19,870 bases of DNA. Origin: Hyphomicrobium_A sp039933175 (GTDB lineage Bacteria; Pseudomonadota; Alphaproteobacteria; Rhizobiales; Hyphomicrobiaceae). Under the pieces are notes generated by a model. The model saw only the letters and a list, made by a program, of their open reading frames with translations. It did no database searches and was not told the origin of the DNA. The DNA is taken from positions 1-19,870 of the forward strand of contig JBDTOR010000030.1 of assembly GCA_039933175.1 (NCBI GenBank), in the 5' to 3' direction. Positions 14,913 through 19,870 of the stretch are shown here, one piece after another. Within the stretch, counting starts at the first letter, position 1, and each line of letters begins with the position of its first letter. Made by a program: the position numbers and the translations under genes.

Positions 14913-15440
14913 TTGGCCGCTTCGACGCAAAACAACCGGGCCGCCGAGCGAAATCCCCGCCCGGGCGGCGCGCCCTATGATCGCGTGGTCCCGTGGAGCT
15001 GCGCCCCCTTGCCCATCGCCGACTACGCCCGCTGCGTCCTCGCCATCGCCGAGACGGTGCATTGCTGGCTGAACTCGCTGTCGGTGCTCGACGAAAAGCG
15101 GCGCGCGCGTGTTGCCGCCTATGCCGAAAAGATCGCCGCCACCCTGGAGCGGGCCGGGGAGGCGCTGCGGCTGCTGGAGGGGGCGCCGGGCGACCGCGGG
15201 GCGCGCGAAAAGGCGGTTCGCGAGCTGGGGCGGATTAGCGGTTACATCGAAACCATGGTCGGCGCGCTGGAGCATCACCTTGACGGGCGCAAGCTCACAG
15301 GCGTTAAAAGGCGCCTGGAGCTGCTTCGGCCGGGGGAACTGCACAAGACGGTGGTTGCCGGCCGCAAGCCTACCCACATAGACCGACTGGCCTCGGCCGA
15401 GGGCTACTTCCGCGCACTCGCCGACGCTTTGACAATGTGA
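14913..15440 (+). CDS. Uncharacterised helical protein upstream of leuD
   Basis: I do not recognise this 175-residue product. It is soluble and predicted largely helical: an N-terminal polar stretch, then ADYARCVLAIAETVHCWLNSL (37–57), a charged helix DEKRRARVAAYAEKIAATLERAGEALRLLEG (60–90), RELGRISGYIETMVGALEHHLDG (103–125) and a basic C-terminus. Cysteines occur at 30, 41 and 51. The frame shows the same G/C bias at third positions as its neighbours, which supports coding. The start is unclear: TTG at 14913 (GGTGGA at 14904–14909) is the first choice, and GTG at 14985 would begin MVPWSCAPLP. It ends 18 bases before leuD, so the two are probably translated from one message, but this does not show a role in leucine synthesis. 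Confidence 0.68.
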   Translation: MAASTQNNRAAERNPRPGGAPYDRVVPWSCAPLPIADYARCVLAIAETVHCWLNSLSVLDEKRRARVAAYAEKIAATLERAGEALRLLEGAPGDRGAREKAVRELGRISGYIETMVGALEHHLDGRKLTGVKRRLELLRPGELHKTVVAGRKPTHIDRLASAEGYFRALADALTM

Positions 15441-15458
15441 AAGGCGCTGACAGGGCCA

Positions 15459-16064
15459 ATGGACAAATTCACAAAATTGACCGGTGTCGCGGCCCCGCTG
15501 CCGATCCGCAACGTCGACACCGACATGATCATCCCCAAGCAGTTCCTGAAGACGATCAAGCGCACGGGTCTCGGCAAGAGCCTGTTCTACGAGATGCGCT
15601 TCGACCAGGAAGGCAACGAGGTCGCCGACTTCGTGCTCAACCAGCCGGCCTACCGCAAGGCTACGATCCTCGTCGCCGGCGAGAACTTCGGCTGCGGCTC
15701 CTCGCGCGAGCACGCGCCGTGGTCGCTGCTGGACTTCGGGTTCCGCTGCATCATCGCGCCCGACTTCGCCGACATTTTCTACAACAACTGCTTCCAGAAC
15801 GGCATCCTGCCGATCAAGCTGCCGCAGTCAGAAGTCGACAAACTGATGGATGACGCCAGCCGCGGCGCCAACGCGACGCTCACCGTCGACCTCGAGGCGC
15901 AGGAAATTCGCGGTCCGGACGGCGGCGTCATCAAGTTCGACATCGATCCGTTCCGCAAGCACTGCCTGCTCAACGGCCTCGACAGCATCGGGCTGACGCT
16001 GGAGAAGAAGCAGTCGATTGAGAGCTTTGAAGCGACTGCCGCGACCACGCGGCCGTGGCTCTAG
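15459..16064 (+). CDS. leuD: 3-isopropylmalate dehydratase small subunit
   Basis: LeuD pairs with LeuC to isomerise 2-isopropylmalate to 3-isopropylmalate in leucine synthesis; LeuC carries the iron-sulphur cluster. The 201-residue product has the normal length and family landmarks: LPIRNVDTDMIIPKQFLK (14–31), the signature GENFGCGSSREHAPWSL (74–90), and IIAPDFADIFYNNCFQNGILPI (98–119), with an acidic substrate-adjacent segment and the C-terminal LLNGLDSIGLTLEK. Start at the first ATG, 18 bases after the preceding gene. leuC and leuB are not in the window, so the subunits are encoded apart, as in many alphaproteobacteria. gloA follows 53 bases downstream. Confidence 0.97.
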   Translation: MDKFTKLTGVAAPLPIRNVDTDMIIPKQFLKTIKRTGLGKSLFYEMRFDQEGNEVADFVLNQPAYRKATILVAGENFGCGSSREHAPWSLLDFGFRCIIAPDFADIFYNNCFQNGILPIKLPQSEVDKLMDDASRGANATLTVDLEAQEIRGPDGGVIKFDIDPFRKHCLLNGLDSIGLTLEKKQSIESFEATAATTRPWL

Positions 16065-16117
16065 GTTTAGGCGCCTGGCGGCCGGACAGACAAAAAATTT
16101 GGGGTAGGGAAGCGCAC

Positions 16118-16513
16118 ATGGCTAAGCCGATCCACATGATGGTGCGCGTCAAGGAAGAGGCGCGCAGCGTCGACTTCTACCGCAAGGCGTTCGGTCTCGA
16201 GATCGCCGACCGCGTCGATTTTCCCGACTTCACGCTGATCTACATGCGCGGCAAGGAGTCCCCTTTCGAGGTGGAGCTCACCGTCAACAAGGGGCGCGCC
16301 GAGCCGTACAACCTCGGTGACGGCTACGGCCATCTCGCCTTCGTCGTCGACGACCTCGGTGCTGAGCACGCGCGCATCCTGGCCGCCGGCCTGGCGCCGA
16401 AGGACATCAAGCAGATGACCCAAGACGGCAAGCCGTTTGGTCAGTTCTTCTTTATCGAGGATCCGGACGGCTACAAGATCGAGGTCCTGCAGCGCGGCGG
16501 CCGCTTCCATTAG
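16118..16513 (+). CDS. gloA: Lactoylglutathione lyase (glyoxalase I), VOC family
   Basis: Glyoxalase I converts the methylglyoxal–glutathione hemithioacetal to S-lactoylglutathione in the cytoplasm. The 131-residue product is one VOC-fold protein close in length and pattern to E. coli GloA: IHMMVRVKEEARSVDFYRKAFG (5–26), FEVELTVNKGRAEPYNLGDGYGHLAF (50–75) and FFIEDPDGYKIEVLQ (111–125). All four metal-ligand positions are filled: His6, Glu53, His72 and Glu122. I chose the ATG at 16118, with GGGGTAGGGA at 16101–16110; the open frame runs back to 16055 but overlaps leuD and is not VOC-like. It probably shares the leuD message and ends at the hairpin at 16515–16544. Confidence 0.88.
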   Translation: MAKPIHMMVRVKEEARSVDFYRKAFGLEIADRVDFPDFTLIYMRGKESPFEVELTVNKGRAEPYNLGDGYGHLAFVVDDLGAEHARILAAGLAPKDIKQMTQDGKPFGQFFFIEDPDGYKIEVLQRGGRFH

Positions 16514-16514
16514 C

Positions 16515-16544
16515 AAAGAGCCCACAGCAAGCTGCGGGCTCTTT
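16515..16544. terminator. Bidirectional terminator between gloA and the secreted-protein gene
   Basis: AAAGAGCCC (16515–16523) and GGGCTCTTT (16536–16544) form a perfect nine-base stem with a short inner CAG/CTG pair in the 12-base loop. T-runs at the end of each strand are short. The genes on both sides converge on it, which fits a shared terminator. Confidence 0.85.
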
Positions 16545-16571
16545 CATTAGGTCATCGCGGAAGAACCGGCT

Positions 16572-16832
16572 CTACCACTCGTAGTTCGAAGACGGCTTGG
16601 GGTTGCGCAGGCTCTTGGGAGTGTTCTGCGGCCAGCCGCCGCTGAGATTGCGCATGTACGAAGCCTCGTTCGGCTGGCACCAGATATTGCCGTAGAAACC
16701 GAACGGCCCGTTGGTCGGCACGCAATCGCGGGCACGGCCGTAACGGTCGGCGCGGCCGGCTTCTGCAGTATGGACGCCGGCGACTGGCAGAACGGCTCCG
16801 GCCAGCAACGCGGCGATGACGAAAGTACGCAT
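16572..16832 (-). CDS. Small secreted protein of unknown function
   Basis: The 86-residue product has a clear signal peptide (MRTFVIAALLAGAVLPVAG, cleavage likely after AEA at residue 25) and a short mature domain with two cysteines (37 and 52) that could form a disulphide. The mature part is rich in Gly, Pro, Asn, Trp and Tyr (CVPTNGPFGFYGNIWCQP, then SYMRNLSGGWPQNTP) and ends SSNYEW. I recognise no family. The ATG at 16832 has GGAGGGAG just upstream and begins the signal peptide; the longer open frame to 16955 would bury it. A GCCGG-GAAA-CCGGC hairpin (16859–16872) lies in the leader. The gene ends at the shared terminator with gloA. Confidence 0.75.
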   Translation of the reverse strand: MRTFVIAALLAGAVLPVAGVHTAEAGRADRYGRARDCVPTNGPFGFYGNIWCQPNEASYMRNLSGGWPQNTPKSLRNPKPSSNYEW

Positions 16833-17024
16833 GACTCCCTCCGACGTCATAAGCTCATGCCGGTTTCCCGGCTGGCTTAAGGTTACCAAGAGGGGGTTGT
16901 TTTCCCGCTCGAACGGACGCGAAGGATTGACGCGAAATTCAATCAAATGCCGCACATCGGCAGCCGCTTAATTTGGTCAGTTAATTGTCGAGTTAAGAGG
17001 GATTAAGAGCACTCTTACGTAAAC

Positions 17025-17579
17025 CTAGCCGGGCCCGGTGCGGGTCTGGGCGAGGGCGCCCGCCAGCGCGTTGGACAAGTCGCGCCGCTCGTCGTCGGTG
17101 AGGAAACGCGCAAAGGCGAACTCCTGTCCGTGCGAGGTCAGCCGCAGATCAGTGCGGCCCTGCGGCAGCTCGGCGAGGCGCACGCGCACCCAATACGGGT
17201 TGAAGTCGAAGCTCTCCTGCTTGCCCGACGGATGCACGCGCGTGATGGTCAGCGTCTCGGGCGTCAGCTCCACCGTCTCGTAGAGGCGCCCCGATCGGTA
17301 GTTGAGCTTGAACGCCGCGTAGACGAGCGCGACGTCGAGGCCGAAGAAGCCGAACACCGGCCAGGCGCCTTGCAGCAGGAACGCCATGCCGGTGACGAAG
17401 CTGACACCGCCGATGGCCGTCATGAGGATGAGGAAGCCGGTGGGCCCCAGCGAGCGGTGCGGATAGAGAACGGCGCGGAACGCGTCGCGCTTTTCGGCAG
17501 CGCTGCCCTGTGTACGAGCATCTCCGGTGCTGGACGGAGGCGCGTTTGCCGCTTGTTTTGGGCTCTGATCTTCGCTCAT
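17025..17579 (-). CDS. DUF2244 membrane protein
   Basis: The 184-residue product matches the DUF2244 pattern of small alphaproteobacterial inner-membrane proteins: a polar N-terminus (1–35), FRAVLYPHRSLGPTGF (34–49), two adjacent hydrophobic segments (about 46–70 and 72–90), then LNYRSGRLYETVELTPETLTI (92–112) and a soluble C-terminal part with FNPYWVRVRL (126–135) and GQEFAFARFLTDDERRDLSNAL. The function is not known. The ATG at 17579 (MSEDQSPK) is the likely start, though the frame stays open to 17957; the extra part is the opposite strand of nth. Divergent from nth with 31 bases between start codons, so the promoters must overlap. The C-terminal half resembles a membrane-anchored beta domain. 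Confidence 0.85.
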   Translation of the reverse strand: MSEDQSPKQAANAPPSSTGDARTQGSAAEKRDAFRAVLYPHRSLGPTGFLILMTAIGGVSFVTGMAFLLQGAWPVFGFFGLDVALVYAAFKLNYRSGRLYETVELTPETLTITRVHPSGKQESFDFNPYWVRVRLAELPQGRTDLRLTSHGQEFAFARFLTDDERRDLSNALAGALAQTRTGPG

Positions 17580-17610
17580 CTGGGTAAGCCTAGCGCGGGG
17601 AAACGCCGAT

Positions 17611-18354
17611 ATGAAGAGCCTCGAAAAGGTTGCTGCCAAAGCGACGGCCCGATCGGCCAAACGTCTGCCGCCGAAGACCAACGCGAAGCGGCCTCCGGCG
17701 CACGGTAAAAGGCGTACGCGGCTGACCAAGCCTGCCATCGAGGAGATGTTCCGCCGCTTCGAGGCCGCCGATCCCGACCCCAAGAGCGAACTCGAGTACG
17801 TCAACCCGTTCACGCTGCTGGTGGCCGTGGTGCTCTCGGCGCAGGCGACCGACGCCGGCGTCAACAAGGCAACGCGAGCCCTGTTCAAGATCGCCGACAC
17901 GCCGGAGAAGATAGTGCGCTTGGGCGAAGACAGCGTGCGCGATTTCATCAAGACCATCGGGCTTTACCGCAACAAGGCGCGCAACGTCATTGAGCTGTCG
18001 CGGCAGCTTATTGCCAATCACGGCGGTGAGGTCCCGCGCGCACGCGCGGCGCTGGAGGCGTTGCCGGGCGTTGGCCGCAAGACCGCCAATGTCGTTCTCA
18101 ACGTTGCCTTCGGCGAGCCGACGATGGCTGTCGACACGCACGTTTTTCGTGTGGCCAACCGCACCGGTCTGTCGAGCGGGCGCGATCCGTTGGAGGTCGA
18201 GGAGGACCTGCTGCGTGTTGTGCCTCCCCAATACGGGATGCACGCCCACCACTGGCTGATCCTGCACGGGCGCTACGTGTGCAAGGCGCGGCGCCCCGAA
18301 TGCCCGCGGTGCATCATCAACGACCTTTGCCTCTACGCGGCGAAAACAACGTAG
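17611..18354 (+). CDS. nth: Endonuclease III (DNA glycosylase/AP lyase)
   Basis: Nth removes oxidised pyrimidines and cuts at abasic sites in base-excision repair. The 247-residue product has the HhH-GPD fold: NPFTLLVAVVLSAQATD (65–81), the helix-hairpin-helix LPGVGRKTANVVLN (151–164) with catalytic Lys157, VDTHVFRVANR (174–184) with catalytic Asp175, and a four-cysteine cluster loop C-x6-C-x2-C-x5-C (Cys224, 231, 234, 240) that holds a [4Fe-4S] cluster. The first ~36 residues form a Lys/Arg/Ala/Pro-rich basic extension missing from the 211-residue E. coli enzyme; a start at the later in-frame position would remove it, but GGGGAAA upstream favours 17611. Divergent from the DUF2244 gene. Confidence 0.96.
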   Translation: MKSLEKVAAKATARSAKRLPPKTNAKRPPAHGKRRTRLTKPAIEEMFRRFEAADPDPKSELEYVNPFTLLVAVVLSAQATDAGVNKATRALFKIADTPEKIVRLGEDSVRDFIKTIGLYRNKARNVIELSRQLIANHGGEVPRARAALEALPGVGRKTANVVLNVAFGEPTMAVDTHVFRVANRTGLSSGRDPLEVEEDLLRVVPPQYGMHAHHWLILHGRYVCKARRPECPRCIINDLCLYAAKTT

Positions 18355-18617
18355 CCTGACTGAGATAAGCGGGCGGACACACAATGTGATTCCTACAAAC
18401 GATGGCGGAATTCACCCTCGTTAACGCCGGCTTAGCATCGAGATGATCTGCGACCGGATTTGCTGGCCTGACGTCCGTCAGCCGCCGCCGCACTCGTTAA
18501 TCCCATCGCCGGATTCTATGCGAAATGCCGCCTAACCGCTTAAGCCAGCGAATACGCATTGAGCCCTATCGTCTCATCCAAGGGCCACTTTTGTGGTGTG
18601 GAGGGGTACTACATTCG

Positions 18618-19870
18618 ATGTGCAACAATCGCGAATCCGAGCGCGCTAACCCGCAGCCACGGCGAGAAGTGCGCGCGTCTGATGATCGGGGTTCAATGCG
18701 CGGCAATCCGTTAGCCGATCTAGCCGACGCGGCGCCTGCCGACGTGCTGCTTGAGCAAAAGCGATCACTGGAGCAGCTCAACACGTGGTTCGAAGTCGCT
18801 CTCAACAACATGGTGCGCGGCCTGTCGATGTTCGACGCCGATCAGCGCCTCATCGTCTGCAACAAGAGCTATCGGGAGATGTATTCGCTCCCCGAGGAGC
18901 TGACGTGCCCCGGCACGCCGCTGACCGATATCGTGCGCTACCACGTACTGCGTGAGACCGGCCGCGACGGCACGATCGAGGAGGCGAAGTTCTCAAAGTG
19001 GCTGGAGGAGCATGTCGCCAAGCTTGCCGAAGGGCGCTCATTTTCGCAGGTTCAGCACTTGCGCTGCGGCCGCTCGCTGCTCGTCACCTATCAGCCGCTG
19101 GCCGACGGCGGTTGGGTAGACATTCAAGAGGACATCACCGAGAAGCGCCGCACCGAGGCGAAGATCGAGTGGCTGGCGCACCACGACGCGCTGACCGGCG
19201 TCGCCAACCGCTTCTACTTTCGCGAGACGTTCGAGCACGCCCTCAAGGGCCTCGGCAAGGGCAGCACGCTGGCGCTGCACTGGATCGATCTCGACGAGTT
19301 CAAGCAGGTCAACGACACGCACGGTCACCCCATCGGCGACGCCCTGCTCAAGGCAGTTGCGCAGCGCCTGCAGACCAGTATCCGCAAGTCGGATTTCCTC
19401 GCCCGTCTAGGCGGCGACGAGTTCGCCATCATCCAGACGTGCACCGTGCGCACCGACCAGTGCGAGCGCCTCGCCAAACGGGTGCTGACGGCGATCTCCA
19501 AGCCGTACAACATCCACGGGCATGCGATAACTATCAGCGCCAGCCTCGGCATCGTGCGGGCGCCGGCGCATGGCTGCACTCCCGACGAGCTGCTGAAGAA
19601 CGCCGACGTGGCGCTGTACAATGTCAAATCTGCCGGGCGCCGCGGATACGAGATTTACCGGCGCGGCTGCGCGCGCCAGCTCGACGCGCAGCGCCGGCTC
19701 GAAGCCGACATACACACCGCGCTCGTCAGCGACCAGTTCCTGCTGCACTACCAGCCGATCCTCAGTCTGCGCACCCATCACGTCGTCAGCTGCGAGGCGC
19801 TGTTGCGCTGGCGGCACCCGCTGAATGGCGTGATCCCCGCGGCTGAATTCCTGCCGCTCGCCGAGAAGAC
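18618..19870 (+). CDS. PAS–GGDEF–EAL cyclic-di-GMP protein (partial, 3' end outside window)
   Basis: This protein is likely to make, break or sense cyclic-di-GMP. The window holds 417 codons. Domains in order: a PAS-like sensor (about 55–175) beginning FEVALNNMVRGLSMFDADQRLIVCN, with linker WVDIQEDITEKRR; a GGDEF domain (about 185–350) with DALTGVANR, the intact active site GGDEF (265–269) and an I-site RKSD (256–259) exactly five residues before it; and the start of an EAL domain with FLLHYQPILSLRTHHVVSCEALLRWRHP (EAL at 393–395). The cyclase site is complete; the phosphodiesterase residues lie mostly beyond the edge. No signal peptide or membrane helix is visible. ATG at 18618 follows GGAGGGG (18600–18606) by 11 bases; ATG at 18696 is also possible. 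Confidence 0.93.
   Translation, partial: MCNNRESERANPQPRREVRASDDRGSMRGNPLADLADAAPADVLLEQKRSLEQLNTWFEVALNNMVRGLSMFDADQRLIVCNKSYREMYSLPEELTCPGTPLTDIVRYHVLRETGRDGTIEEAKFSKWLEEHVAKLAEGRSFSQVQHLRCGRSLLVTYQPLADGGWVDIQEDITEKRRTEAKIEWLAHHDALTGVANRFYFRETFEHALKGLGKGSTLALHWIDLDEFKQVNDTHGHPIGDALLKAVAQRLQTSIRKSDFLARLGGDEFAIIQTCTVRTDQCERLAKRVLTAISKPYNIHGHAITISASLGIVRAPAHGCTPDELLKNADVALYNVKSAGRRGYEIYRRGCARQLDAQRRLEADIHTALVSDQFLLHYQPILSLRTHHVVSCEALLRWRHPLNGVIPAAEFLPLAEK

Noticed and set aside
16859..16872. GCCGG-GAAA-CCGGC hairpin in the secreted-protein leader as a riboswitch
   Set aside because: A single five-base hairpin with no recognisable aptamer around it is not enough for a riboswitch call.
17580..17957. 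N-terminal extension of the DUF2244 frame
   Set aside because: It lies entirely antisense to nth; the natural start MSEDQ at 17579 gives the normal family length.

Overview
The window reads as a chromosomal segment of an alphaproteobacterium, most likely of the order Hyphomicrobiales (Rhizobiales). The support is high GC with strong G/C at third codon positions, an Ffh with the LTRADGDARGG form of its GTPase motif, a PII–AmtB pair behind a sigma-54-like promoter, a CenR-like response regulator next to a helix-turn-helix-less cyclic-nucleotide-binding protein, and typical alphaproteobacterial housekeeping proteins. I saw no phage, insertion sequence, CRISPR array, tRNA or rRNA. The genus cannot be fixed from sequence reading alone.

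Layout. (1) 1–3050, plus strand: ffh, rpsP, a 119-residue GrlR-like protein and rimM; the trmD and rplS genes that usually follow rimM are absent. (2) 3047–5275: a UbiH-family FAD hydroxylase on the minus strand, meeting rimM tail to tail through a shared CTAG, and a divergent TesB-type acyl-CoA thioesterase. (3) 5276–7363: a sigma-54-like promoter, glnK, amtB and a strong intrinsic terminator. (4) 7376–9449: a periplasmic-type L,D-transpeptidase, divergent from a CenR-like regulator followed by the cyclic-nucleotide-binding-domain protein. (5) 9450–9749: no protein gene, but a chain of perfect hairpins with C-rich loops ending in a minus-strand terminator, which I read as a candidate small RNA. 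(6) 9750–14530, minus strand: dapC-like aminotransferase, ftsK and lolA, all tied to envelope or division. (7) 14531–16513: a 45-residue lipoprotein gene on the minus strand, then an uncharacterised helical protein, leuD and a gloA-like glyoxalase on the plus strand. (8) 16514–17579: a bidirectional terminator, a small secreted protein and a DUF2244 membrane protein (both minus). (9) 17611–19870: nth, a 263-base gap (18355–18617) in which I see no gene or clear regulatory site, and a PAS–GGDEF–EAL protein cut by the window end.

Functionally, most of this is core metabolism and cell biology: protein targeting and 30S maturation, quinone and fatty-acyl metabolism, nitrogen sensing and ammonium uptake, envelope building and stress response (L,D-transpeptidase, CenR-like regulator, DapC, FtsK, LolA, lipoprotein), leucine synthesis, methylglyoxal detoxification, base-excision repair and cyclic-di-GMP signalling. 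The items most worth a second look are the candidate C-rich-loop small RNA at about 9479–9641, the GrlR-like gene inserted between rpsP and rimM, and the CNB protein with a degenerate phosphate-binding cassette.
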